A stretch of DNA of 64,000 nucleotides, taken from assembly GCA_030704615.1 (NCBI GenBank), contig CM060734.1, positions 41,618,042 to 41,682,041 on the forward strand. Direction: 5' to 3'. The DNA is from Takakia lepidozioides. Lineage: Eukaryota; Streptophyta; Takakiopsida; Takakiales; Takakiaceae. Position 1 is the first letter of the stretch; every line of letters begins with the position of its first letter. A model generated the notes under the pieces. That model saw nothing but the letters and a program-made list of their open reading frames with translations. It had not been told where the DNA came from and did no database searches. Made by a program: the position numbers and the translations under genes. Of the stretch, positions 10,545-20,660 are shown one piece after another.

Positions 10545-11061
10545 TGTGTGGACTAGTGATTGCCATAGTGGGCAGCATAGTGGCAGCCTAGTGACTGACT
10601 AGTTGTAGCCTAGTGGTTGGATTAGTGGCTGGACTAGTGGTGGACTAGTGGTATACTAGTGTGTGGTGTGCACATGTGTTGTGTGGTTTTGGACAGCGAT
10701 GTAGTTGTGTAGCGATATGTATGCGCACGACAGCTGTCAAGTTATTTTACCACTAGTGTGAAACTAGCTAGGAAATAGCTAGCTTTTACATATTGACATT
10801 TGGGATTGGCCCAAGTGTCAATCCAGGGGTCAAGGCAGATTTAGGCCCTGAAGTGGTTATCTTCACGGCAAGCGCGGAAGGCTCATCTTTCTCGAGTTGA
10901 GCCTCACCGCGCCTAGCTATGGCGCCGTAGTGTGGATTCCCCATGGCGTGGGGTGCACTTGGCTTGACTTGTATTTGAGTGATGAGGTTATATATGCATG
11001 AGTTTATGTTTCAGCTTTGTGAGCTCGCATGAGCTTGTGCTTGTATTCTTCTTCTTTATCA
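10545..11061 (+). repeat. 3' LTR of element A
   Basis: A 517-bp LTR starting TGTGTGG after the purine tract and ending ATCA. Its right 265 bases match the visible 5' LTR. The left part is rich in CTAGTGG-like repeats (about nine in 120 bp). A 12-bp stem with a 5-base loop lies at 10793-10821. The last bases before the internal region of the 5' copy match its right end exactly. Confidence 0.88.
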
Positions 11062-11062
11062 T

Positions 11063-11238
11063 TGTGTGGACTAGTGACTGCCATAGTGGGCAGCATAGTG
11101 GCAGCCTAGTGACTGACTAGTTGTAGCCTAGTGGTTGGACTAGTGGTGGACTAGTGGTATACTAGTGTGTGGTGTGCACATGTATTGTGTGGTTTTGGAC
11201 AGCGATGTAGTTGTGTAGCGATATGTATGCGCACGACA
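11063..11238 (+). repeat. Partial second LTR joined to the 3' LTR
   Basis: One base after the LTR end the sequence restarts with TGTGTGGACTAGTG and follows the first 185 bases of the LTR (10545 to about 10730) with few changes and a short deletion, up to GCGCACGACA. Then the interrupted minus-strand element resumes. It is an LTR-LTR junction with a truncated second copy. The relic LTR of element B ends at the same GCGCACGACA motif (about 34253). Confidence 0.8.
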
Positions 11239-11239
11239 C

Positions 11240-11660
11240 GGGTGTAACCAAAGACAATTGGGCTGGCCCAGGGTGAAATAGAGGGCTTAATGACCCCTGC
11301 ATCAAGCATCTTGGTCAGTTCACTTTGCATGATCTCTCTCTCTTTAACGCTCTCCCGATAAGCATATTGCTTAACAGGGTTACCCTCAGTCACAATATCA
11401 TGCTTGAGAACATCTGCATGACCTAAGTCATGAGAACCAGCACTGAAAACATCAAGATTGTCACGAATAACCTGATAAAAACGAGTCAGTGAGACTGGAT
11501 CTCATTTTGATGTAACAAAGACCTGATCAAGATGAGCAGATTGTGCAGGGGTGAAAGGACCAACCTTTTGCGCAACCACAACTTGAGCCAAGAGAGCAAG
11601 TGATCTACGGGGTCATCAGACAAGCCAATGTCAGCAAAATTTAGTGCATGCTAGACTTCT
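11240..11660 (-). pseudogene. Reverse transcriptase N-terminal fragment (minus-strand element)
   Basis: The minus-strand translation has a pre-RT region with VGPFTPAQ and LGHADVLKHDI, one internal stop, then VKQYAYRESVKEREIM and the hallmark Ty3 RT start GVIKPSISPWASPIV. A one-base shift follows, and at 11239 the sequence switches to the LTR of element A. The domain would normally continue for about 450 more codons, so this is an insertion-truncated copy. Confidence 0.85.
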
Positions 11661-12437
11661 CCTAATTCAGCCAAAGGGGTGGCGGTGAGCCGTGCTAAGA
11701 CCTGACCTTTGCAAATGGTAATAGATATGCGCTCTGGATTAGCAATCAAGAGTCTGAGCTCCTTTTTAAAGCCCTTGTCTAAAACCCTAGATGCAATCAA
11801 GCAATGGGGTAAGTGTAGGCTAAGGTGGCTCAGTTTGGACGTCACACTGCAGTTTTTTCAACGAGTGCTCTTTATATTATTTGTAATATTGTGCAAATAA
11901 GTTTATCTTCATCCCAAATGAGATTGAATGTCGCTAGTCATACATGTTGGTATTATTATTTTGCAAGTTAGATGATTTTTCATGGAGCTATGGACTTTTT
12001 AGGACTTGCATTCTGGGCTGTCACATTCCCAGTTTGTCCACAATTGGACTCTCAAACACTAACTTGCACTTAGTCATTTTACATATGGACTCCGAATATA
12101 GATTACCGTTGAAGAATAAGAGATATGGATGAATTTGTAGACAATTTCATTCATTTGTTAATGTGTTATGGACTTTTATATACCTCCAAATATACCCGAA
12201 ATCTCAAAAGTCCATGGTGTTAAAAAAAATTCATATTTGGGTAGAACTCTTCAATGACAATATAAATATTGTCATTATCTGCAAGTTTTTATAATTAGAT
12301 GGACAAATGTCATATAGAATTGAGGACCTACAAATTCGTTTTTTTTTTAAAATTATGGAATAATATTTATAATAAAAAATATCTCAAATATTTAGGATTG
12401 AGCCATTTACTAAAAGTGTTAGGCATATTGTTATCTA

Positions 12438-13319
12438 TCAAAGTAAAATATATTTGAATAAAAAACATAAATTAACTTTTTGCCCATGGACTTTCATGGA
12501 GGTCACATCTGCCGTTTTTAAGCTACCTGATTCTGCACTCACCCAGTGCTTAGATAGCATCAAATGCTTCCAGCCCTCTACTTCAAGAAAGCTGCCTTGT
12601 GGACAGAGAAAGGTAGGTCCAAGGGAAACAATCTTTTGAGAAGAAGTATGAATGACAAAGTCAACAGGGTTTCGTAGGAGAATAGTGTTACTTGGAATGG
12701 AAATGGGAGCTCCACTCTTCTTGCCAGGTAAAGGTGGATGCCACTCATACAAGGTGGAAGGAGCAGTTTTGGTGAAGTTGAAGTACCTGGTCCAATTATA
12801 CTGCTCACCAACATGCCTTTTGGCTTCAACAGCAAGAGCACTCATGTGGGAGAGATGAGCAGTAGTACATCCCGCTGGTAGGGAGGCTGAGTTAAGCTGT
12901 ATCTTGTGGGGCGGGGAAGTTCCACTGGCAAGCCACATGATGTTTTCGACCACATCAAACTTGGCCCCTGCGGCACACATCCAATCCAAACCCAAAAGCA
13001 ATTACTCCCCTATGGTAACAATGCAAGTCAATGTAACAGACTTGCAACTGCCCTTAATATGAATGGTGACCAAGCCAAGTGGTTCATAACGCGTGCCATT
13101 TGCAATGGTCACCTGCAGACCCATGGCGGGAGTTAGTTTTAAACCAAATAATCTAACAATTGATAAAGGCACAGCAGACATGGTGCAGCCCGTGTCTACA
13201 ACACAGGGAAATGAAAGATGCCATATGTGACATTGTGCCATGAGAGGATGCACTATTTCCTTTCTAAGCTTCCGGTTGGCCTCACAGTGCATCAATTTAA
13301 ACTCATTTGACAACATCAC
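12438..13319 (-). pseudogene. Retroviral-type aspartic protease (minus-strand element)
   Basis: The translation from 13319 leftward contains CVVDTGCTMSAVPLSIV, an active-site DTG loop followed by the usual Ser-x-x-hydrophobic pattern. About 80 residues on comes LLLGLDWM, the ILG-type block that closes retropepsin domains. A single TAA at 13002-13004 splits the frame just before it. The downstream 187-residue part (13001-12438) is the linker to RT. Together with the CCHC-like gag upstream and RT downstream this fixes the order gag-PR-RT on the minus strand. Confidence 0.8.
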
Positions 13320-13404
13320 AGAGACAATCTAGCTACCTTGGTCAGGGTTTTTTTTTTTGTTCGTTTGGCCCCTTTACGAACGATCGCCCTCATTTAAAGG
13401 TTGC

Positions 13405-13990
13405 TTACCTTTTCTCTTTCTTGGTGCGCATGTATTCTTCTATCATGCCCGGAACCAGATCCGCATAGTTACAAAACCTAGTCCAATCAAGAGATCCGCA
13501 AATGAAGCAGACAACTCTCTTACCCTTGACCTCATACCATTTTCCCGTATGAGTGTGATCACGATGGGAATCAGGAGGTGGTGCCTTAGCAAGTGGTGAG
13601 CGCCATGACCCCTCAGTACGAATTGCCTGAAGCCGAGTGTGGAGCTCTTGCTGCAAGGTCTTGACCTCATCAAGTAGGGTTGGAAACAAGTTTGCAGAGC
13701 CTAAGCGTGCCATCCTCTCATCCATCATTTCAACCATGTGTCGCTTGTTACGATAGGGGTGTTTTTGTACGTATACCTGATCTGAAGCAGGCAAGCCAGT
13801 GATGAAATAAGTTTTGAGATTGGACGTGCGCTCGGAGAAGATCATTTGCTCGGTGGTACGTGTAGCCCTCATGGCTAAAAATCGATCCGAGCTTTGGCAT
13901 TTTCTAGGAGAAGTGGTGTACATGTTGCACAAGCAACGGTTTGTGGGATCTTACGATATTACTGATTGGGAGAACGAGCTCCGACCAGTG
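13405..13990 (-). pseudogene. gag (minus-strand element)
   Basis: A 175-codon minus-strand frame shows a Gag-like capsid tail with an ATRTTEQ segment, then a helical region (MVEMMDERMARLG to LQQELHTRLQ) and a Cys-containing CFICG motif that looks like a degraded zinc knuckle. The plus strand of the same DNA has a short open frame that I take as a shadow. A 140-base plus-strand segment at about 14030-14170 (MPVTTRSGKE then acidic residues, one stop) also resembles the start of a Ty3 Gag and may be another scrap. Confidence 0.6.
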
Positions 13991-14415
13991 CTGCGCCGAA
14001 GAGGAAGGTGACATCTTTCATTTTCTGATTCACTATATGCCTGTGACTACTCGTTCTGGTAAGGAGTCGTGGAATGTCTAGGATGATTTGGACGATGTAG
14101 ATCTCACTGAGCATGTCAAAGTTGATGATGAGGAGTCCCCTGATCCCATGTCAGAGGGTATTTGCAGGATTAGGTGTCTCAGTTTTTGCATAACATGGCA
14201 GTTTCTGCAGTGATTTCCCTCCATGATTTTACCCATATTTGTCCAACAACTCGATATTTCATCTAAATTTATGTGGTGTAGGGTTTCTAACTACAACAGG
14301 TATGTGTACCAATTGTTAGATTGCAAAAACAATCATATACCAGAGAGCCATGGAATTTTAAAGTTGATTACTGTGGAGTGCAGATGTTACACATAAAATC
14401 TTATGGACTGAAAGA

Positions 14416-15026
14416 TTAAGAGGTAGTGTGCGAAAAACGTAAGACAGGCAACCCGGCTACGTGATCCTCCCACGAGATGTCAATGTTATGTTCGGGCTTC
14501 CAAGTGGGTCGTAGATTGGCCAACCAGAGAGGTGCCTCCACGTACAAACTCCCACAAACGCTCTGGGCTAGGCCGCTTGGGTGGCAAGAATTCAGTGGTG
14601 AGGTCTCCCGCCACAGTGAACTGGGGACCCAAGCTCGGCCCAACTGAGCTTGTCTCCAGTCAACAGACGAGTCTTAGCTGTAGCTAGGGGTAGCTTCAGC
14701 CCAATCTCTGCTGCATAGAGACGCTGCAAAATCTTAGCCGCTCGGGCCCCTGGAAACGCTTGGATGCACTTGCATCGTTGTTCCGCCTCTTCCTCAGGTG
14801 TGCTGGTGGGTTTGAGACCCTCGATCGCAGCAGTCAGCTCAAATTGCCAGACCCAGTGGTCAGAAGGCGTATCAAGGATGAGCTCAGGCTGCTCAAGAGG
14901 TTCACCAAGAGGAGGATACTGATCTACTTCCACCATCAGTTTGGGGTCCACTGTACCATGAAGAACGCCTGCAAAGACAACTTTAAAATCGTCCGAAGGA
15001 GTTTCTTTGTATGCACTCCTCCTCAA
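14416..15026 (-). pseudogene. Leader ORF of the minus-strand element, function unknown
   Basis: A 144-codon minus-strand frame followed, after frame changes near 14600, by about 60 more residues. It is Pro/Glu/Leu-rich with a helical middle (PEEEAEQRCKCIQAF). I do not recognise the fold. It sits where an N-terminal Gag region should be, upstream of the Gag relic on the same strand, and the frames join only if one or two bases are lost. Confidence 0.4.
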
Positions 15027-15029
15027 CTA

Positions 15030-15700
15030 GAGCTCGTGAAGATGATGTCATGGCTGCTGATCAGACAAACACAAGAGACCACAACCACAACAATAAACAA
15101 GCAAAAACGCAAAGACAAACAAGAATTGAGAAGCGCCGTCATTGCAAAATCAACAGTGTACTTCTACCTGGTGTACTCATAGTGAATGAACAAGTAATGA
15201 TTAATGAGATCTTGCAACCCGCCTCCATCAAGATTCTGCACTCACGAGTTTATTCCCCTCATCTGTGGGATTGTGCTAACAGAGGGATGTAAGCTCGGTA
15301 AAGTTTGCAAGCGAGGAAGGGATGATCTTCTTCTGAGGACGTCAGATTTCACACGCTAACACTTAGTTCATGCAGACACACAATATCTATCCGCCACAAG
15401 CACTTCCGTATACATGAGATTAACACTAGAAACGTACATCAACTGCCTAGGTTTGCAGCCGACCTCTCTTTTTAATCCATGGCTTAAGATCACATCACCA
15501 CAGGATGACATGTCCTGATTGGCCCACTAGATTACAGCGAGATGCCCATCCAGATAGGATGACACATAAGCTAACTTAGAGATAAGGTAGTTGTTAACAT
15601 AAGACAATCCTTAGTTATAAAGAGATCCGCCAACCTGTCTTCATCCCTAGCTTTTCATAATGGTTATTCATCTACGTTTAGCATTTATGTTCATCCAATG
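15030..15700. other. No gene seen
   Basis: This stretch may contain the leader or LTR of the minus-strand Ty3 element, but no direct repeat partner is in the window and no coding frame is convincing. Confidence 0.4.
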
Positions 15701-15719
15701 TCAAATAATAAGGTAGATG

Positions 15720-15820
15720 TGAATTTAGTCTTGCCATGGATTCTGCAGGCTCTAAGCAAGGCCTTCCACACCACAACATCTGGATTGATTGGCATCTTAT
15801 TAATCTATACCTTGAAGGTT
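15720..15820 (-). pseudogene. Scrap of the PPR-DYW gene
   Basis: On the minus strand about 95 bases closely match 46130-46220 of the PPR pseudogene, reading INKMPINPDVVVWK and ACRIHG, the E-domain start. Nothing on either side matches, so this is an isolated fragment of that gene or of a close paralogue. Confidence 0.75.
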
Positions 15821-16284
15821 TGTTGTGATATCGATTTGGACCTTGTCCTTGCCCCAGCGACACCTGCCTTAAATCCCCTTCACCTGTGTAGAATCTGTCT
15901 TTGCATCAAAGTTACTGATGAATTCCTTCATCAGTTCCTTATGATGTATGGACCAATTATTTTGAGAAAACATTGTAATTGTAACTCTTCCAGAACGTAG
16001 TTGCGTCAGATGAGAAGATAAATCAGGCTCTCAAGGATATAAAAATTTATCTTATAATGACTCTAAAGGAGCTCAGTTATGAGCTAAGAGCTTACGTACA
16101 TGATTATGATTATGAAGATCTTGTGTATGATCCTAGACAATATGTGTATCTTCGTTTTATCTTCATAAGATCTGTTCTTGTATCCTCATAAGATTTGTAT
16201 AGATAGATGTCATCATACTCTATTTAAAATGGTATGTTGCATTACAGACATATTAATAGTTCATAGAAGACATATCTTGAAGGA

Positions 16285-16800
16285 TGTGCGTTTGCGGTCG
16301 CTTGTATTTTGGTTTTTTCCATCCCGGACAACTGTTTTTAAACTTAAATAATTATTAACTAAGGTATTTTTTGTCTTTTTAAAAATTATAAGCGACTGCC
16401 AATATTAACGATCATTTTTATTAAAATAATATTAATTAAATAATTATTACTTCAAGCACTTCCAATATTGGCGATCAAGTGTATTTTTACATTTCTTAAA
16501 TTACAAGCAGCCGTCAAAACTGGTGGTCGTTTGTTTTCTAAATACATATTTATGAATCTAAATAAATATCAATTCAAAGCAACCACCAATATGGGTGGTC
16601 GTTATGTTTCTGAAATAAATACTTATTTATTTAGGTATTTATTTATTGAAAAACGACTGCCAATATTGACAGTTGTTTGTATTTTTGCATTTCTTAAATT
16701 ACAAACATCCGCCAATATTCGGGATCAATTGTATTTCTTAACTTTTACAAATAAACCGTAAAAATTGAAAAAATCAGCAACCGTCTTTACTAGAAAATAA
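16285..16800. repeat. AT-rich array with palindromic GCC-AATATT-GGC cores
   Basis: Several degenerate units of roughly 60-90 bp each carry a short palindrome of the type (G/A)CCGCCAATATTGGCGGTCG, varied from unit to unit, separated by ATTTTTACATTTCTTAAATTACAA-like spacers. A similar cluster is at 34735-35000. Such palindromes are common in the subterminal parts of plant DNA transposons, but no ends could be fixed. Confidence 0.6.
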
Positions 16801-16866
16801 TAATAAATATCTTATTTTTCTTGGGTGGAATAGCCGTATAAAAATACGGACGTTGACAACTGCAAT

Positions 16867-17580
16867 CTAGAACGGCTCGTATATATATGTCTTGAGAGGT
16901 TGTTCACTGGGTGCCAAGCCTAATGTTTGTCTGTACACTCCTTCGAAACCTCCTTCCGTCAGTAGTCTGGTTACGTAAGTAATCCTTTCCCAGGCAGAGT
17001 CTGTCATAGAGGGCCCAGCTCGTAAGTGGCCCAAACATCTTCCAGCCGTATGCATACAGTTGGTCAAGCTCTCAACTATGTGATCTTTGGGACGAGTCCT
17101 TTCCAACTGCGAGCTGCTATACGGACTACTTGGCTGTCCGCCCAAACAGGAGGGAGGGGCAACAAAGCCAGTCGGCTGTTCATCGTCATGTAAGATGCTC
17201 TCATACTCCGGAGCTCCATGAGCGGGCTAAGATGCGGCGTGCCAGTTAATATTGCAGGGAGGCGAATTGCGATTAGCAGGCTCTTCCGTAACTGGAGCTC
17301 TAAAACCCTGGTGCAAAGGGGTCGAACTCTGATGTTGATTGCTAATATTTGGGCTGGATATGGTATCGGCACCAATGGAGGACGAATAGCTAGCTCCATC
17401 AACGAACCGGCCTGCAATGGTGGAGCTGCGAACAGAATTAGCTTTGATAAGAATTGACGTTGATGGTCTGATGTACCTGGCCCACTCGCCATGGCTGGGA
17501 TACTTAGTCATGGTCTTGTTCAAAATGGCTGAGGGAGAAAGACGATTGTGCGCTGAGGACCGGCAATCCCTACACAACAA
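16867..17580 (-). pseudogene. GEM-like GRAM-domain gene, broken and truncated
   Basis: Minus-strand frame from 17580. About 60 residues from its start comes a Ser/Pro-rich region, then an in-frame TAG near 17229. The same frame continues with the block before the GRAM domain of plant GEM/ABA-responsive proteins: helical segment, PSMTDSAWERITYVTRLL, then TEGGFEGVYRQTL. The family continues into the GRAM domain proper (a CYLSTSAGPV-type block), but here the frame ends after LKTYIYEPF, with AT-rich unrelated DNA beyond. So the gene keeps its N-terminal third, has one nonsense codon and lacks the GRAM core. GEM-like proteins act in ABA responses and cell-fate control in angiosperms; this copy is unlikely to be functional. 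Confidence 0.65.
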
Positions 17581-17981
17581 CCCCGAAAATTAAGACCTCC
17601 AATCTCACGATGCTGCCATCCAAACAAGAAGCCGGACAAGTTGAGTGCAACGAAAGGCACCAATAGAGCTTTCAACAGGTTGATATGCCAGTTTGTTTTG
17701 TCCAGGATCAGCAAATACACAACAACAATGGACGCAAACCTCTGGAGAGTCTCTCTCAATTTGAAGGCAGCCCCAATATCGGCAGCGATATGCACGCCCA
17801 GGCTACGGAGAGCCTGACCCGCGACGTGCATATCGAAAGCCATACTTTCTGCACCGACGCTCCGCATGAGGTCACATTCAGTGCGAATCCTTGTAGACCT
17901 GCCTGCATTGCTACACGATTCATGTGAAACTGAAGACCTCGGGTATCTGTTGCTACGTACTCTCCAAATTAGAACAAGCAA
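17520..17981 (-). CDS. Hypothetical protein, possible membrane segment
   Basis: A 153-codon minus-strand ORF just upstream of, and overlapping, the GEM-like pseudogene in another frame. The middle is hydrophobic (FASIVVVYLLIL, then LLKALLVPFVALNLSGFLFG), which could form two membrane spans. I recognise no family. It could be a chance frame or an exon of a decayed gene. Confidence 0.2.
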   Translation of the reverse strand: MLVLIWRVRSNRYPRSSVSHESCSNAGRSTRIRTECDLMRSVGAESMAFDMHVAGQALRSLGVHIAADIGAAFKLRETLQRFASIVVVYLLILDKTNWHINLLKALLVPFVALNLSGFLFGWQHREIGGLNFRGCCVGIAGPQRTIVFLPQPF

Positions 17982-18130
17982 GATGACCTTGCTTGCGGGA
18001 AGCAGCTAGCACGATCGTGGTCACATGTTCCAAAGATGACCAGTAGGGAACTCAGGGAAAGATCCACAATTCTGTTTCTAGAACCTGTTGTGGTCTACAT
18101 GAGAGACAAATCTGGGGATGTCCCCCTTAT

Positions 18131-18859
18131 ATGGCTGGGGGAAATGAGGACGTAATTGAAGGGCGGGTCTCTTCTCTTAGCCTATGCACACAAGGGGACA
18201 AGATTTATGATTCTCAAGGAACTCAAACTGATTTGAGTGGAGAGCAGTTGGACGAGTTGATTGCATACTGGGAGTCAGGCATTAGCAATAGACAACAAAC
18301 TGCAGTAGTTGGCGTTGAGGGCCTCAATATTGCTTTGGACAGTCAGAACTCTGTTGGAGCAAGCAGTTCTGCAACTGTAGGTGAAATACCGAAGTGGGTG
18401 GAAGCTAGGCTTGGAACACAGCCAAAGACAGCCCCGGGGACCAAGGTGTTCAGCTACAAGGCCGTGGTGTATTGGAACAGAGGAGCAGGAGCTACACAAG
18501 TTTTTGCAATCAGACATGGTTGCAGCCGGACACGCTCTACACGAGGCAACCACGAGCGGGGGTTCATTAGCAATGAAAAGTTTGTTCTGCTTGAAGGAGA
18601 TGCAATCATTCGCAATGAGGACACCCGCAACCGTCTCAAAGCTTTCGAGTTGAGAGACTGTCAGACCCTACCTTTATTTTCTTTAGTGTTCAGTGAGCGG
18701 GAGATAGGGGAGTATTGCTTTGTCTCTACCTGGCAGAGAGAGGAGGAGGGTTGGTTAGAACGAGCTACTATAGCTTGGGATAAGGTTAGTAACAGGTTTC
18801 TGGACATAGATATACCTCCTACACCTTACCATCATGCAGAGCGAGACACTTTGAGATAA
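18131..18859 (+). CDS. Hypothetical 242-residue protein in the leader of element B
   Basis: An uninterrupted frame with balanced composition: acidic N terminus, a hydrophilic Ser-rich linker and a C-terminal half with alternating hydrophobic residues (FVLLEGDAI, LPLFSLVFSERE, EYCFVSTW) that suggests a compact beta-rich domain. No family is recognised. It ends about 100 bp before sequence that matches the leader of element A (2620-3060 against 18960-19400), so it may be an accessory ORF of element B. Element A has the G-rich minisatellite at this place and no equivalent ORF. A 37-codon frame (18035-18148) precedes it. Confidence 0.45.
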   Translation: MAGGNEDVIEGRVSSLSLCTQGDKIYDSQGTQTDLSGEQLDELIAYWESGISNRQQTAVVGVEGLNIALDSQNSVGASSSATVGEIPKWVEARLGTQPKTAPGTKVFSYKAVVYWNRGAGATQVFAIRHGCSRTRSTRGNHERGFISNEKFVLLEGDAIIRNEDTRNRLKAFELRDCQTLPLFSLVFSEREIGEYCFVSTWQREEEGWLERATIAWDKVSNRFLDIDIPPTPYHHAERDTLR

Positions 18860-19409
18860 GTCTGGCAGTTGATAGCATAGATCAGGATTAGATCTTGCTT
18901 GGTCGGGCCTCTATTCTTCCCCTCCATCTTTTTACTATTTTCATTACTTTGTACTTGTAGTTGCCAAAGCCTCTCTTGGTGGAGGCCAGTTAGTACAGGG
19001 TTTTGGGCTGGGATGTTTTGCAGGATCAGCACTGCAGATGGATTTTGGTGTGGGGGTGTTCATGTTTTGATTTCTTGTGTTTGGATCCTCCCCAACGCCT
19101 GCATGCTTGACTGTGCGCCATGTTGGTTTTGTGTGGGCGCTTGCTTTCATAGGGATTAGGCCGGATTTGATCACCGGTCAATCCTAGAGTATGTTGTCGG
19201 TGGTGAGGCTGGAGTGATGACCAGCAAGACCACCAATGTTTCTTCTATGGTGAGACTGGGTTGATGACCAGCCAACCATAGGAGTTCTTGTGGTGGATGC
19301 AGGTGCAGGTGCCCTGAGCCACTGGGATATGACCCTTAAATTGCAACAGGTGCCCACCCGTGTCACTATTAGAATTAGTACTAGAGCCTTATAGTGTCAC
19401 GTAGGGGAG

Positions 19410-20075
19410 GTGCACGTTGTGAGTGTCATCACGGAGTTACCCAAGGGTTTTGAGGGGAGTACGACTATAGGCAGTAGCAGTGAGAGTGGGTTCACAAGAC
19501 GAGGTATTCGGTTCAGACCACCTTCACCTCCACCCTCGACTACAGTAGAGTCCGACACAGATCCGGAGGCTTCATCAACGTGGGTGCAGTTTTCTTCGCC
19601 ATTATTGTGGGACGACATGGAGGAGATGTATGGAGCTACCAAGGGGCATCGTAGGTACTCTGGAGCTGTGGGCATAATCGAGCTGGATGATTTTATCCAG
19701 GAGTTCGACAGCTGGTGTGATTTGCAGCAGATGCGCAATCCACAGCTGTTCACCCCATTCATGGCGTGGAAGGGATTGTTCCAGCATTTGAAAGGCCCGC
19801 CTATGGACGATTACCACGAGTTCAGGCGAGGACATGAAGCAGAGATTGAGGAGTGGAGGATGTATTGGTCACCTGACTACGTCTCCATTACTCGAGGCAC
19901 AACGCGACCAGTAGCGGCATCAGCACCAATATCTCCCACGGCCAGCACTAGTAGTGGAACAAGTAGAGTCGGTACTTCTGCAGAAGGTGCTACTACTTCT
20001 CCTGCCACGACTACAACACATGTGCCTAGATTCAGCCCGGTGGTGGAGTTCTTCCAAGAGTTGCTGAGGAACTAC
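19410..20075 (+). pseudogene. gag, first half (element B)
   Basis: An open frame collinear with element A gag. It has the same ELDDFIQEFDSWCDLQQM and PPMDDYHEFRRGHE blocks, a Ser/Thr/Ala-rich linker and the VVEFFQEL block. The frame runs into the CACTA end after AACTAC. No stop occurs in this half, which shows that the linker stop in element A (3669) is not a feature of the family. Confidence 0.85.
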
Positions 20076-20280
20076 GTTTTTATGACTTCACATATGACTA
20101 TTTTTTCAGTCTTATATGCGTTCATGACTACATCACTCTGTAGTGAAAAAAACCCTGTCATAGCGACTAGTCTTTAGGACTGCGTTTTGCAAGTCATATC
20201 CGTGACTGCTTACGTGGCACCTGGAGTCCTGCTGCAGAGAGGGTTGCAGTCACAACTATATGACTAATATATGACTACAT

Positions 20281-20660
20281 TGTCTGTTGAGCGCTGCCTA
20301 CATGGAGAGGCTTCAACGGGACACGTGCGCCACTGCGCAAGCGACACGTCATGCATTCGTCAGGGGATCATATGACTATATGTCTGCAAAGTGATGCCTA
20401 CATGGAGAGGCGACGGATGGACACGTGCGCCACTGCGAATTTGACATGTCACGACTTCTTGCCATGATCGTATGACTACATGTCTGCACAGTGATGCCTA
20501 CATGGAGAGGCGTTAGCGGGATACGTGTGCTATGGCAGATTTCACACGTGGTGACTACATGACTCGCTCATATGACTACAAGGATGTCTACATGGAGAGT
20601 TGTTAGCGGGACACCTGTTGCACTTGAGATGTGATATGTGGCACACAGACAAAATATATG
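20281..20660 (+). repeat. Subterminal tandem repeat of the CACTA element, ~100-bp units
   Basis: Four units start at about 20296, 20396, 20496 and 20586 with GCCTACATGGAGAGGC, followed by an ACACGTG(C/T)GCCACTGC-like stretch and one or two ATATGACTACA motifs. Such subterminal repeats are the expected binding sites for the TNPA-type protein in En/Spm elements. ATGACTA/TAGTCAT motifs also occur near the right end (about 32010-32280). Confidence 0.75.

Larger units (their letters stand above)
1..11061 (+). mobile_element. Ty3/gypsy LTR retrotransposon with DNA methyltransferase and PHD finger (element A)
   Basis: The element runs from inside its 5' LTR (cut by the window start) to the end of the 3' LTR. 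Order on the plus strand: LTR, long leader with repeats, gag, protease, cytosine methyltransferase, reverse transcriptase, RNase H, integrase, PHD finger, purine tract, LTR. RT before integrase marks it as Ty3/gypsy. The methyltransferase between protease and RT, and the PHD finger where chromoviruses carry a chromodomain, are unusual. The two LTRs differ by one substitution over 234 shared bases plus a 31-base indel, so insertion was recent, but the coding frame holds five stops and about three frameshifts. It lies inside the RT region of an older minus-strand Ty3 element that resumes at 11239. Confidence 0.93.
11239..15030 (-). mobile_element. Older minus-strand Ty3/gypsy retrotransposon, interrupted by element A
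   Basis: Read on the minus strand, the parts come in order: a leader ORF (15026-14416), gag (about 13990-13405), protease (13319-12850) and the start of reverse transcriptase (11393-11240). The RT start is cut by the end of element A, so the rest should lie left of the window. Frames are broken throughout and AT-rich stretches such as 11850-12440 show no coding sense. LTRs were not identified. Confidence 0.75.

Noticed and set aside
20281-20660. Regular ~100-bp repeats that might suggest a CRISPR array
   Set aside because: Repeats and spacers are of similar kind and degenerate, in a eukaryotic transposon end; they are subterminal repeats.
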